DNA of 64,000 nucleotides from Akebia trifoliata (GCA_017979445.1 CM030715.1:27195169-27259168); one strand, 5' to 3'; shown: positions 33,861 through 46,139, counted from the stretch's first letter. Notes: generated by a model from the sequence alone, not told the origin. A program made the numbers and translations.

Positions 33861-34380
33861 GGGGGAGGGGCGGGGGCGGGGGCGGGGGGGGACACTTACC
33901 TCGTAAACAATACCTTTCCTTCAAATTATTGATAACAATTTCAATTTAATCGAAACCTCGAGATTCAAGAGTTCGGTCGAAGAGAAGGCTTTATTTTATT
34001 TTAGAGATTCTATTGACACACCACTTTTACTAATAGCACACTAACACTGCTACCTCTTCTTGTCTTCCACAGTGGTTGGATACAAAAAGTAGATGCCTCT
34101 TTAACTCTTGCGTAGAGTGAAAATTGCTCCCAAGTGAGTGAGAAGCTCGAAATTGGGACTTCGTGAAATAGCTCTTTAAGGGAAATTTTCCTAAATTACC
34201 TTTCGTAAGTCTTACAAATTTCAATTTATATCCTTCAAATAAATACTCCTTGATTGTCTAATATATAAGTGGATGAAAATCTTCACATTTTATAAATTTT
34301 TAGATAAATTATGTTAAGGAGTTTTTGAGAGTGATTTGAAAAAATAAAACTTCATTGTATAATGATTTTCTAAGTAGAAA
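33545..34380. other. Intergenic DNA with GA repeat and G-rich tract
   Basis: 33832-33855 is (GA)n, followed to about 33891 by GGGGCGGGGGGAGGGGCG and similar runs. Upstream is a purine-rich stretch of AAGGGATTTGAGAAG-like words. No gene is recognised. Confidence 0.6.
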
Positions 34381-34383
34381 GCC

Positions 34384-34725
34384 TTGACTCGATCCATACT
34401 TAGGCTGATGTGGCATAAACATATGCAATTGTGTATCCCGAGGAAAAATCAATGGTTCCATGTTTGTGCCACATCAGCCCAGTATTGACTGAGTGAAGAC
34501 TTTCTAGTTAGAAAATCAGCTCTCAACTTCATTTTTTAAGTAGAAAATCTTCATCGCTAATGTGGCACGGACATGGAATCACCGATTGTTTCTTCAAGAT
34601 ACACAATTGCACATACTTTATGGGAATGTACAATTGTGTATCTGGAGGAAAGAATCTATGATTCTGTATCCATGCCACGTCAATCGAGTATTGACCAAGT
34701 GAAGATTTTCTAATTAGAAAATCAG
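34384..34725. mobile_element. Two adjacent family C fold-back elements (copies 3 and 4)
   Basis: Copy 3 (about 34384-34510) pairs GCTGATGTGGCA with TGCCACATCAGC around TGTGTATCCCGAGGAAAAA. Copy 4 (about 34545-34725) pairs AATGTGGCACGGACATGGAA with its partner around TTCAAGATACACAATTGCAC and GTACAATTGTGTATC. Both end in GTGAAGA.TTTCTA.TTAGAAAATCA. Confidence 0.75.
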
Positions 34726-34749
34726 GACTCTTGCGGTAATTCTGACTCT

Positions 34750-35112
34750 AGTACACTATTCATTTTAAACCCAAAACATGTTTTTGAGCGAGTTCGTTGG
34801 TAAGTATTCTAATTTAAAGTAATGAACTCACTAATAAAAATTAACGAACTCATTAGTAAATTTAAAGAACAAATATCCTTAATTTTAAAGTGATGATCTC
34901 ACTAATAAATTGTGACGAACTTGCTAATAAAAAATTGGTGATCTCACTAGTAAATTTAAAGACAAATATCCTTATTTTTTAACAATTAGATCGCTTGTGA
35001 TTATCAACAAATTCATCACTTTTTATCGACGAGATCGTCACTTTAAATTAGAATACCTACCAGCGAACTTGCTCGTTAATATGTTTTGGAAATAAAAATG
35101 AAGAGTGTATCG
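34750..35112. mobile_element. TIR element with long arms and internal repeats
   Basis: GTACACTATTCATTTTAAA and AGTTCGTTGGTAAGTATTCT at the left are mirrored at the right. The interior repeats AACTCACTAATAAA-type phrases several times. There is no ORF. Confidence 0.7.
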
Positions 35113-35249
35113 GACTCGACATTCTGTCATATTCATCACACAAACTATTAATTTGCTTTAAATTAGCGTGTTATGGTGTGACAATACTAACTATCTAAAA
35201 TTTTGATTGACATTTTAGAATGCTTTTGAAAGTCATATTGACATGGAGC

Positions 35250-35625
35250 CATGGTTTCAAAATTCAGTTTGACGTCTCCTCTCGTCCATAGACGAGACAA
35301 AGCATTTAACTCAGTTTATAATAATAGATTTACATATATTTAGATCAAAATAATTATAATTTTTAAATAAATTACATGAGATTAGAAGATATTTAATCAT
35401 AAAATCAGATTTTATTTATATAATAAATAATTCAATTCTAAAAAAATTAGTTATCTTAATCAAAATCTATCAAATCCCAATAGTCTTCGCCAAGATTTTC
35501 AAAATATCATCTGAGGCATCTCATTTGTCATGTGAAATGACATGAAGGATGTCCATACCATTGTTTAATGATACAAAGAATACTCAGGTGAGTCATACTG
35601 GTCTCGGACGAGATTTAAAACCATA
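35250..35625. mobile_element. Degenerate TIR element (ATGGTTTNAAAAT ends)
   Basis: CATGGTTTCAAAATTCAG at the left and TATGGTTTTAAATCTCGTC (minus strand) at the right form imperfect ends; GACGAGA-type words recur inside. Similar ends appear at about 32694 and 47291-47475. Confidence 0.5.
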
Positions 35626-35872
35626 TGCATACAGTGTTTTTTTTAAGGGTTATTATTTTTATATCTAAATTTTCAAAATCACCACAAGCATCCTTCATCT
35701 TCGAACCAATCCAGTTGTAAAATAAGACCATTCGATACTTCTATACAGGTTTATCAAACATTTAAGTCTTATCACAAATAAAAAACACTTGGATAGTTTT
35801 ACACATACTTATTAGACGTTTTAATTTTGATGATTAAACCTTTAAGTTAAGAAGAAACTAATAAAAATGATT

Positions 35873-36050
35873 GATGTTGGAGTGACCTCAGTGGGGGACA
35901 CACGGGGCACATCTTGACGCAGTGGCAAGTGCATGCCCATAGATGTATTTTCTCCGAGATACGAGTAAAATGCATCTACGGACATGTGCACACCATCACG
36001 TCAAAGTATCCCCACATGTCCCCAACAGAGGTCACTCTAGCATGACTCAT
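35873..36050. mobile_element. Family B fold-back element, copy 5
   Basis: GATGTTGGAGTGACCTCAG at the left is mirrored by TCATGCTAGAGTGACCTCTG (minus strand). Arms GTGCATGCCCATAGATG and CATCTACGGACATGTGCAC pair around TCTCCGAGATACGAG. Confidence 0.85.
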
Positions 36051-36400
36051 AAAAATATTATCATACGATTTTACCTTTTCTTGCGAAAAGTATTTTTTAT
36101 TTGTTTATTAATTTGGGAAAAGAATAAATCCTGGATAATTCGAAAAAAGTCGCAAATTTTTACAAGAAATTAAATTGGAGGGACATGTATCACTAGGAAA
36201 TATTCAAGTACAAATCGTGAAATATTCGGATTATTACTAACCATGAGCAACTCATCAAATAAACTATCATGTGTTCAAGTCCAGTCCAGCGTACCCATAA
36301 AAATATATATATTAAAAAAAAAAAATCAAAAAACTATCATCAACAAAAAAAACAGAAAGAAAAATACACATTGGTGGACTGAAAAAGCTTATGAAGCTTA

Positions 36401-37229
36401 TTACATAGCAGCAGCCAGGACTTGCTGAGCTCTTTTTCTAAGGACAGTAAAACAGAAACGAGATCGGTCACGATCCCAACACATTCCGATTTCATCTCCC
36501 TCTTTCAGGTGCCACTTCTTCACAAATCAATCATTCCAGTTATCAATGAAAACTTAGCTCGTGGTACTACGCACCAGTTGAATGTCAATTCGTGTTCTGA
36601 CAACGTGTCAAGATCCCAAACCACAACCCTAGTCCCCTTTCCACTCTCAACTTCCCTGACTTGTTCAACACCCAAGAAAGGCCTAATGTGGCTTATAACT
36701 GATTTCTTCCCCACAAGAAGTTGACAAAGATGATTGACATCGCTACATGTGAGCGTCTTCTTTATCGTAAACCGATCACCTATAACAGATTCTTGTTCTG
36801 CTTCTTCGTGATTTTGGTAAATTATACCAACATTAACCATGACATGATCACATTCTCTCGTAATCTTCTTATTTGATTTGGCCAAATATTAGAGGCAATT
36901 AGAATTTGTCTCACTGTGCTTCTTCTTGATGATCTTGAATCTGTCGACTTCTTCATGTAGTTGATCGTGGTTCCGAACAATTTAAATCTCATGGAAACGC
37001 AGGAGCATTCTGCTTCATTTTTTGTTAGGATTGTTGATGATGATAGTTTATCTGCTACAACCCTTGTTATCAACTGATTCTTTGGTTTGATCGCTAAACC
37101 AAATAATTTAATTACCTTTGAAGAGTCCAAAGTTTCTTCATCGTTTTCGAGCACCGCAGTTTCGTTCTGTGAGAAGAAAGAAAATGATGAAAAGAGAACG
37201 TCACGGAAGAAAATAAACAATTCACTCAA
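36401..37229 (-). pseudogene. B3-domain (REM/At2g33720-type) gene with frameshifts
   Basis: The minus-strand pieces read in order KVIKLFGLAIKPKNQLITR and RFKLFGTTI, then (after a frameshift at about 36870) RFTIKKTLTCSDVNHLCQLL, GKKSVISHIRPFLGVEQVR, GTRVVVWDLDTLSEHELTF, then (after a one-base loss at about 36522) FVKKWHLKEGDEIG, RSRFCFTVLRKRAQQ and a stop at 36401. This is a complete single B3 DNA-binding domain. The two KLFG motifs resemble the RLFG-type repression motif of some B3 and HSF factors. It lies 300 bp beyond the carrier gene on the same strand. The start is not fixed; the ORF opens at 37229 but may include UTR. Two frameshifts make a pseudogene likely. Confidence 0.75.
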
Positions 37230-37523
37230 GATGAACTTGTATATAAATCAAAATGATTGTTTAAAATAGAGGAGTCAGAAAAGATAAGCAGAGGGAAAAA
37301 GACCAAAGCAAACATAACCACCAATGAAAATAAGTCAATAAATTTCAGAACATGTAAGCATTGTGTTAGAAACTAACTGGATTGAAGGGCCAAGATTCAT
37401 GGTCCAGGAGTTCATATTTCAGATGCCAAAATCAGTTTGTCTGCTTTTGTTTCTCGACCACCTAGCACATTTTGTGGCTAAACAGCAACATTAAAATGCT
37501 GGACATCTGCACTTGGATCCTGA

Positions 37524-40500
37524 TTATGAATTCAAAGTAGGCAGACTGGGCAATGATGCTGTTGAAGGCAATGTAGAATCATCCTCCATATTTTGTTTGT
37601 TTTGAACAGTTGGAACATGTAGTTGTGGTACGGTCAACGACAAAGCACTTTTGAAAAATTCATATGATGCAAAGAAAAGTGCTCCTTGTGAGATATATAA
37701 AACCAATCTTGGAGTCAGTCCCCTGATCACGAAATCAAGAAATCACTAATCAGAAGGTAGATTACATGAACAAAAGGAAGAAGTTCAAAAACCTATATTA
37801 GAGAACCAGTTCACCAGTAATATGAACCATATGCAACTTTCACTCAAGAGATGGCTACCTTTTGTATAAATGCTAATGAAATTTCTCAAATCCATTATTT
37901 TAAATATATGACCACATGCAACTTTTACTCAAAAAAGGAAAATAGTACTCCCAAAATGGCAGGGATGTACCTATAGAGACCTTTCAAGCCTTCCTGCTTT
38001 GATATTTCTTTAAGGGCGTGAAAAACACCGTGATATTTACTAAGAGATCCAGGAATCTGCTTGGCAACCAACTCGTCAGAAACATAAATGACAACCCTTT
38101 AACATAACAACCACAAACATCACATTTATAAAGATAAGCTATTCATAGAAATAACACAATAATAAAATAGGGTCGGTTTCCGTTGACTCAATAAATAATA
38201 CACGATCTTGACCATGAAGACACGATAATAATTAAAAGTCTCAATGGAAGGGAAAGGGTAGTTTAGATCATTTTGAGAGAAAATTGCTCCTTTGTTGGGA
38301 GACTTTGGATCTCCCATTTGTGGTTTCCTAGCAGAATCATGATTACCATTGAGGATTCCAGCACCGAGCACACCACCTTGCTGTGTTAAATCACTGGAAG
38401 TACGCAAGGCCATTCTATATATTTGTCCAAGCTGCGTTAAGTTTGTGTGGGTCCCATTTATTGTCATCAATATGAACCACCATTTTCTTTTCTCCTCTCT
38501 TCTTGTGAATTTTCTTTTAGCTTTATTCATTTTGGAGGGTTTTGGAAAATTATAATCGGAATTTTTTACTACACAATATATGCTCTGGACCAAATATTGA
38601 AGTTCTATGTTTAATAATCTTAAAGACGTTTTCATTTTCAAATACATCAGTTCAATCAGATCACACGTTCACATTCTGCTGATCAGATAGAGTATGTAGG
38701 CATTATGTGCTTCTATCAATAGGAAAAATAACAAGGTAGTCAATGATTGTTTAAAGGAGGCAAAGCCAAGTATTGTTGGTCAATACTTTTCTAATAGAGC
38801 AAATCAAGTTTGAATAAAAAGGATCAAACTGCAAATAGGCAAACACACCTCGGTTTGTAATCTGGTCTTCACCACATCAAAAGGAGTTGTAAACAATGCT
38901 GCAGTAGATCCAGCCAGTCCTCCACATACTAGCTACAAGCAGATCAATTTACGGCATGTGATTTGGAGAAAATCTCTCTTAATAAGCACAACCTGATTGG
39001 TGCTATTGTTGATAGCAATTAAACAATCTTAAGAAAACAATACAACACAATGGGTTGCAATGGAAGCTAAATACTCTAGGTGAGGAGAGAAAAAACAACA
39101 AAAAGGAAATGCTACAGTAACAAACTGTTTGAATTGTGCTAGGAAGAACATCAGAATGTGCTGACGACAACAAATGCTTCAAGCTTTCATAGGTGTAGAA
39201 CTGCATGTGACGGAGAAGCAAGCGTTCTAAATCATTATGCCCTAGAAATCATAATGGCCTCATTATGAGGGAACAAAGTAGTTTTACAATGTAAAATGAC
39301 CTGACCTTGATTATAGAGTGTGGGATATTTCTGCAAAGAACGGCACCCCATCCAGAATATAATGAAGGCAAACCACCCCTCTCAAGGATTCCAACCAAGG
39401 CAGTCCTGAAAAGATAATTTTTAATGCAATGTTTGCATGAATGGAGCATAAGAATATAGAAGAAACATCCCTAAACAGCATGTAAAGATGGATGTGTTTT
39501 TCCATTCACTTTTTTGTTGATCTTGATTATTTGAATTAATAAGATATGTTCCAACAAAGATACACTTGAAAATTTCTGAGTATTGTTCCCCAGTCCTCTT
39601 TGTAGGTTATCAAATCTAACAATTTTCCCATAAAGCCCATAACACTAATTTGTGGTCATAATAGTGACAATAAAACCAACAATAACTTTCTTAACCTAAA
39701 AAAGCCATTCAATATCATCGCACATAATGCCCCAAGAAGCTCATACACCTCAAGAACCTCATTTATGGGACATGAGTTGAGATAAACAGGATGTTGATTA
39801 CAATATTACAGATTCTAGTTCAACATATCTTCAACAGTCAACTATTACAATTGACAGTAAGATATAAACCATAATTTAACTTTAAGGCATAACACAAAAC
39901 TTGAGGAGTTTCTTGATGATTGATGGCATCAGCGAAATACATACACGGCATGCATGAAATTCATTGGAGAACATTAGCAGATAAAAATAAATGCAAAGGC
40001 CTGGATAATGTAAATAAATCAAATGCATGCCCATTAACAATGAGAATCTAAAATCACACAAACAATTTAGATATCAACAAATGACCGAGTCTGAGAGGTA
40101 TTCTGAGTAAATGATTTCAGCTCTCTAACCTCCCAGATTATAGTTTTTTTTTTTTTTAAAGAATATCAAATGTGATGCCTATAAAAGAGAATGAAATTGT
40201 GACATCAGGCAAGGCATACCAACAATTTTGATAATGTGAACCAACTTGCATCTGCTGCTTTATACGCTCACTTGGAGTAAAAATAAATGAAGTAGCAATA
40301 CTTGCACAGCCACCTGCCGTGCAATGTGCAATAGAGTGATACTCCTGCATGGGAGAAGGGAGTGAGATTTCAAAATGCAAGCAAGAATTACACATTTTTT
40401 ATAAACAAATGAATGAGCTAAACACGACAAACAAATTAACATCACCTTAGGCAATAGTGGAAGCAGAGCTGCCTTAACGGATTCGTAAGTGAAGGTGTAA

Positions 40501-41919
40501 ACTGCAGAAATTGGTGCAGAGGAAGCTATATTACTTGCGATTCCACGGTACAGTCCTGCTACACCTGAAAACAAAATCCCCACCAATGTTCATCCACACA
40601 AATAACAAGCTTCAGACGCATAAAATCTACTAGAGAAAGCCTTCCTGTTGGAGATCAAAATATTCAACAAGCTATAGAGAATTAGAGATTCCCACCATGC
40701 ACAATAACCTAAAAAACTTCAGCTTTCGCAAATTCTTACCTCTTTCAGATATAATCGATTCAACAACGTGATGGATGGACTTTTGACATGTGCTACGAGA
40801 TTGAATGACAGTCTTAATTGTATCAACGGGATGTAAACAAAGGCTAACAAATGTTCCAGCCAATGCTCCTGCAAAAGCGTGTCTTCGGTTGGGAAGTGCA
40901 TGACTGGGTTTATCCCTCGTATCTGGGCAAAGTTCCACTGAAAGTTCATTCTTGAAGAGAAGATCTTTGGGTTCCCTTTTCCCTTTCGCAAGTGTGTTAG
41001 CAGCCTCTAGTGTGAGTTGGCATTCTTCAAATGCAAAATTATACAAGCCTAAAAGGTCATTATGGTAGTCTGAGAAAAGAATGGAACTCGAAATCCTTGA
41101 AACAGTTCCTGTTACCCTTAAATTCGTGATAGGTTGGAGGAAGAAATGCAGATTAAGAGAGGCAACAGATTTCTCAACATTTTCTACTAATTCTACAGTG
41201 TTACCTGATGGAGGACCTTTACTTTTAGTTAAATTAGTATTATTGTCCGTGAGGATACTCTTATATCCAGAAATGCAGGTTTCACCAGGTTTCTTGAACT
41301 CGGTTGGGGTCAAATTTATAGAATCTTTTGACCCAAAAAAAGGTTTTTCTCTCATCCATTCGTATGTATTTCCCACGTCAAAAGAGATTCCCACACGTTC
41401 AAGCCCATTCACCTTCCATGACTCTACAGGTATGTAGGAATCACCGAGCTGTAGATATCTCCAGAAAAAAGAATGATTATCGTGTCGACGTAAAGAATCA
41501 AACAATGAGATTTTCTGGACTACACCAATACACTCAACACTAGATTTAACCATGTGAGGGGAGAACTTTACAGACTTCTGACCAAAGAAGTAACCGGCAT
41601 CAGCGGTAGAAGTGTTGCTGGTCCTTTCCATGTTATCCTTCACACAAACGCTATACTTAACATCTGCTTTAGGTTGGAAAACGGGAAGGGGCCCATTTGC
41701 ATAATCCCATGCCCGCCCAATTGCTGATACAAACTGAGCAGTGCTCAGTATCTCAGATGTAGTTTCTAAATGTTTACTGCTTTGTTTGTGAGAATCAGAG
41801 GGCGTGGTGACATTTTCCTGACAAACATCAGAATGGGCAAATGATGCCACATCAAATGGAACCGAACTATATTTGATCGAAGGTCGGCCATTTCTAGAAG
41901 GCTGACTTCGAGCAGCCAT
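37524..41919 (-). CDS. Mitochondrial carrier family (SLC25) protein with long N-terminal extension, 8 exons
   Basis: Exons: 41919-40740, 40564-40446, 40344-40220, 39405-39306, 39200-39126, 38932-38849, 38056-37971, 37722-37524. All phases agree and give 655 residues. Three Solcar repeats carry the signatures HPVDTIK (Pro about 363), TPSERIK (about 457) and TPFDVVK (about 550), spaced about 94 residues as in the family; repeat ends such as GLYRGIASN, SLYSGWGAVLCRN and GLYRGLTPRL are also present. Residues 1-344 are a plant-type extension without known domain (starts MAARSQPSRNGRP). I recall an Arabidopsis carrier of this layout (At4g11440-like); substrate unknown. The first Met after the in-frame upstream ORF, at 41919, is chosen because it matches such N-termini. 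Carriers sit in the inner membrane of mitochondria or other organelles. The gene appears intact. Confidence 0.9.
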
Positions 41920-43990
41920 TTCTCTCAAATCTTTGAAGAAAAACTTGCTTGAATCAGAAGATAATACAGCAAAATCTTGATCACAAAATAACTGCAAGAA
42001 TAGAGAATCTAAAGTTATAAAACTAGCAAGCAAAACATAACTAAAATCTACTACAGTTACAAGAGAATCAGATGAAATTGATACTCTAGAGAAGATATAA
42101 TACTGGGCAGAACCTACAAGACATGATAGAAAGAATGCAAAATCAAAATTTTAAAAGTAATAGATGAAGGTTAATGGGTAATAAACAATAATGTATTTAA
42201 ATTAATACAGATTCGATGCCATTGAAAACCCACCTCGTAAGAAATACCAATTAGAATTTTCAAACTCATAGAGAAAAAGAAAAAAAAAAAAAAAAAAAAG
42301 GAGTTCAGTGATAAAAAAATGTTCAAAATTAACCCAATAAACAGTTATCAAACAAAAACCCATTTTCACCCACACAGGAATCTATTTATAATTTCTCCCC
42401 AATATTAGAACGCTGATGGAATTAATCCATACGAAGAAGGGTTTATGAATTTCCATCCAATGTTATTGAATATTTAGATTCATTGATGAACAAAGTAAGA
42501 TATCATGACTTATACCTCAAATGTTTCAACCAAAAAAGAAAAAGAAAAATCAAAATTTAGTGTAAGATTTGCAAATTAAGAATGAACCAACAACCAAAGT
42601 AAAAACTAACAATAGTCAAATTTTAAATTTAATTTTTCATTAAGAATGCGTACCCTTCACTGAGATTTCGAAGATATAAGCATTTAAGATCGCATTTTCT
42701 ACTGAACCCTTAATTCTGCTAAAGCACAACAAAAAATGCAGATTTTAACTGAGAAATCAACTATTGGAAGAACTCGAACCTCGTGAAATCCACTATTTTC
42801 GAACTAGAAACAGAAATTAGTTCCACTTTTATTGACCTCTGGCAGAAACGTGAACAAAATAGATTAGCTGTTTTACGGGTTTAAGAATTTTGGAATTCTG
42901 GCCAGTTGCGCCGCGCCGTAATATTTAAGCCATGCATCCGATCCGGTATGCTGACGTGTAGTAAGTCTATAACAACCTACGTCTAGTTGAGAGCCACGTA
43001 CTCTTAGAATATTAGTGTGTAATAGATTCCTAATGATAAAAATAAAGATTTACTGATTTGTAAGTTTTATGTGCTAAGAAAAAGAACCAATAGTATGATG
43101 CCATGTGTATCAAGTAAAGCAAGAGTGATTCAATTTAAATATTTAATTTTACTTATTTTTTCAATACACATATTATGCCATTGGTTCATCAGCTTAACAC
43201 GTAAATATCTAAACAACAAATCTCTGTTGAATGGTGAAGGAGAGGTGAGTGTATCAAGAGAGTCATTTAACATGGTAGGTCTGGTTGTTTTGACATTAAA
43301 GTTAGTCTGTCCAACTTAGAAATAAATAGAATTCAGTTTAGAGTGTTTCACAAATAATAATTGTAATTTTGAAAATTTGGGTGAAGAGTTTTACATGATT
43401 GAAATTTTTTATTAAGAAAAAAGAAACTCTTTCATAAAACTATTTATAATATTAAATTGCATTGATATATAGTGATATAAATCTCAATATAAGTGATTTA
43501 TTGAATGAGAGTCGTGATAGTAAAAACCTGATAAATAATAATGAAAATTTTAATTTGATATAATTTCGATGAGAGTCACGTTAATGAAAATATCATTTTT
43601 ATTAAATTAAGAGCGCATGAAATATTATCTTTTTAGTGGGATGCACTGGGTGACCTATCTAATATATTTTTATTATAAAAACTCGCTACTATGACCCTCT
43701 AGATTTCATGGTAAAAATATATTTAAAATAATAATAATAACTTAGATTTTGATCTGTGATTTTAAGAAATAGAATTAATGTTGAGAGGTGAGAGGATATA
43801 ATAGATATTTGATTTAAAGAAACTAATATATTACGGTCATTTAATATTTTTAAAATGATGTAAATCCACTTTAAGTTTTGTTGAGTAACAAACTTGATGA
43901 AGTAGGCTCCCTTGGAGCTATAAAACATCCAAGAGAGATTTGTAATAAAAATGCAACTGTTGTAAAACATTGGAAGAGTTGTTTAATGTG
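41920..43990. other. 5' region of the carrier gene and intergenic DNA
   Basis: The transcript start of the carrier gene probably lies in 42000-42850, possibly with a 5' UTR intron; no TATA box could be picked with confidence. An A run is at about 42277-42300. Beyond 42950 the DNA is AT-rich without recognised features. Confidence 0.4.
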
Positions 43991-44203
43991 CAAGGGCGGA
44001 TTTACAACGGGGGCACTTGCCACCATAAGACATTTCAATGTCTATGGTTTGGTGAGTTGTTGCTATAGATTTTAGCGGCGGATTAAAAAAAATCTATCAC
44101 TATTGCCTCCACAGCTATTTTTTTCCATTATTAGTTGTCCCCACAAATTTTTTTTCTTCTCTTGGTTGCCCCCCACATGGGCAAAATCTTGGCTCCGCCC
44201 ATA
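43991..44203. mobile_element. hAT-type MITE, 213 bp, 8-bp target duplication TTAATGTG
   Basis: It is flanked by TTAATGTG at 43983-43990 and 44204-44211. It begins CAAGGGCGGATTTA and ends GGCTCCGCCCATA. It shares GGGGGCACTTGCC, TAGCGGCGGAT and TTAGTTGTCCCCACAAA with the larger element at 56533-57265. Confidence 0.9.
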
Positions 44204-44659
44204 TTAATGTGGTAGGTCTGATTGTTATGACATTGAAGGCAAATATCCCCATGCAGTTAGTTGGGTTCCAATTAGGATTTGGAATTCACGTTTCGCCATT
44301 CAACAAACCCAGTTTGTAGGGGTGGACAAAGATAATTTGTTTCTTGATTCACTCAGGTTTGACACGAATGGAGATAATTCATTTCATAATTCACTTAAGT
44401 TTTTCAAATCGATTGGTTCACTTGTACATATATATACAAGTTGAGGGAGGAGAAGGACTTCAAGGAAAGTTCATTAATAAGATATTTGATGTTAGTACCA
44501 AAATATTGTGTTCGGCTAATAAATTAAGGACGTGAAGTTCCATTCATTAAAAATAAACAAAAAGGGAATGATGGTTAATTAAGCAAAAAGAAAATTGAGG
44601 GGAGAACATGGCTAATCGCACTCAACTTAAAAGAGCAAAAATACTGAATGGATTCATTT

Positions 44660-45425
44660 GGTGATTTTTTTTTTTTTGATACCCGGATTTGGGGTTGGCG
44701 TAATCCATAAACTATGATTTTGTCCAAGGACCAGTCTCAGGGCAGGTGCAACACCCACACATGCAACACACTAGGTAAGTAAGGGTACACCCTCATGAGT
44801 GGCCCCTAAGAAATTAGTGCTCACACTGGGTATGGAACTCACCACCTACGAGCATTAACTGCTCATCGGTAGGGCTGTATTTGGGTGGGTTCAGGCTGGG
44901 CTTCATTGTGCCTTAACCTGGACCTAAAAAGACAGGCACTCCATATACCCCTATTGGGCCAAGCCCTAGTCTGGCCCTAACGGGTTCGGACTTGATTTAG
45001 GCCTAATAAAATATTTAGAATTCATTTTTCTTAGTAGAAAAAAATGCATTTTTTTACAATAATATTTTTTTATTTGTTGTGTTTGAAGATTATCCTATTG
45101 AATTTGCAATTAATATCTTATTAACATTTAATTGTAGTAAAAGATGAAAGTTAAATTCTAATTATACAACATATCTTACTTTTATTGGAAAAATATTCAT
45201 CTAATCAATATTTTACGAATGTTTCTAAAATATATAATAGCGGGCGGGGGTCGAGCCAAGTTGGGCACTAATAAATCCTAGCTCAACCCGAATTTGACGG
45301 GTTGAAAATTATTGAGCCTGGCCCTACTCTTGCAGGCTCAATATGAAGGTGGGTTGTGCCGAGCTCAATTGATACTTCTACTTATCAATCCAAAATTGCC
45401 ATTGTGCCAACCCCTCAGGATTCCA
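44660..45425 (-). repeat. SINE split by a hAT-like insertion
   Basis: 44660-44869 and 45381-45425 together match the layout of the SINE at 49175-49415: T run, GGACCAGTCTCAGGGCAGGT, CACACTAGGTAAGTAAGGGT, GAGTGGCCCCTAAGAAAT, and finally CCAAAATTGCCATTGTGCCA. The element is on the minus strand and is interrupted at the equivalent of CTCATCTGATC. Confidence 0.65.
44870..45380. mobile_element. hAT-like insertion in the SINE
   Basis: Ends TAGGGCTGTAT at the left and, on the minus strand, TAGAAGTATC at the right. The flanks CTCATCGG and CTTATCAA are a decayed 8-bp duplication. Inside are words like GGTTCAGGCTGGGC and GGCCCTAACGGGTTCGG typical of such plant elements. There is no ORF. Confidence 0.55.
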
Positions 45426-45665
45426 TTTGTGACTTATTACCGAATTCGTTCATAATAAATCGGTAACAAGTTGCCAAATTGTTATGAATGTTTATGATAA
45501 GAAGTCATCAAATGCACCTATTTTATGTTTTTGCTTTTTCTAAGTGGGGTGCATTTTAAAATTTAGCTGGAGGAATGGGACAAGTCCTTTGAGCTTTACA
45601 CTTCTTTTTACAGTATCATCATGCAATCCAATCCATTCATGAGCTTGGCACAATTTTTTTTTTGA

Positions 45666-45830
45666 ATCATGCTGGAGTGACCTCAGCAGGGGACACCTTG
45701 ACATGGTGGTGTGCACATGTTTGTAGATGCATTTTACTCGTATCTCGGAGAAAACACATCTACGGGCATGCGCGCACTACCACGTCAAGATGTTCCTTGT
45801 ATATCCTCCCCCGAGGTTACTCCAACATTA
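45666..45830. mobile_element. Family B fold-back element, copy 6
   Basis: ATCATGCTGGAGTGACCTCA at the left is mirrored by TTAATGTTGGAGTAACCTC (minus strand). Arms GTAGATGCATTTTACTCG and TCTCGGAGAAAACACATCTA pair. Confidence 0.85.
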
Positions 45831-46027
45831 ATCTTTTTCTTTTTTTTTTTAGTCAGAGTTTATGGATCAAAAAAGATTATTAAAAAAAAATAAAAAATTC
45901 AAAATATAGTTGTGAGTTTCAAATTGACAACATTCCTCCCTTGACCCAATAACTTTCTCTTATAAAATAATATAAAACAATCAAGAGTCGAGACAAAATT
46001 AACACGAAAAAAGCCACTAAAACTTCA

Positions 46028-46130
46028 CTCATTGGCATGACATATGCACATAACCATAGATTTCTTTCCGTGGGATACATGAGGAAAATATCTATGATTC
46101 AATGCACATGCCACATCAGTCAGTTAATTT
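46028..46130. mobile_element. Family C fold-back element, copy 5
   Basis: ATAACCATAGATTTCTTTCC pairs with GGAAAATATCTATGATTCAA around GTGGGATACATGA, with outer TGGCATG and TGCACATGCCA. Confidence 0.65.
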
Positions 46131-46139
46131 TGAGTTGTT

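Noticed and set aside
43071..43319. 82-codon ORF at 43.1 kb
   Set aside because: No recognisable domain, AT-rich, no exon context; not enough to call a gene.
45662..45893. ORFs over 45.66-45.89 kb
   Set aside because: They translate a family B fold-back element.
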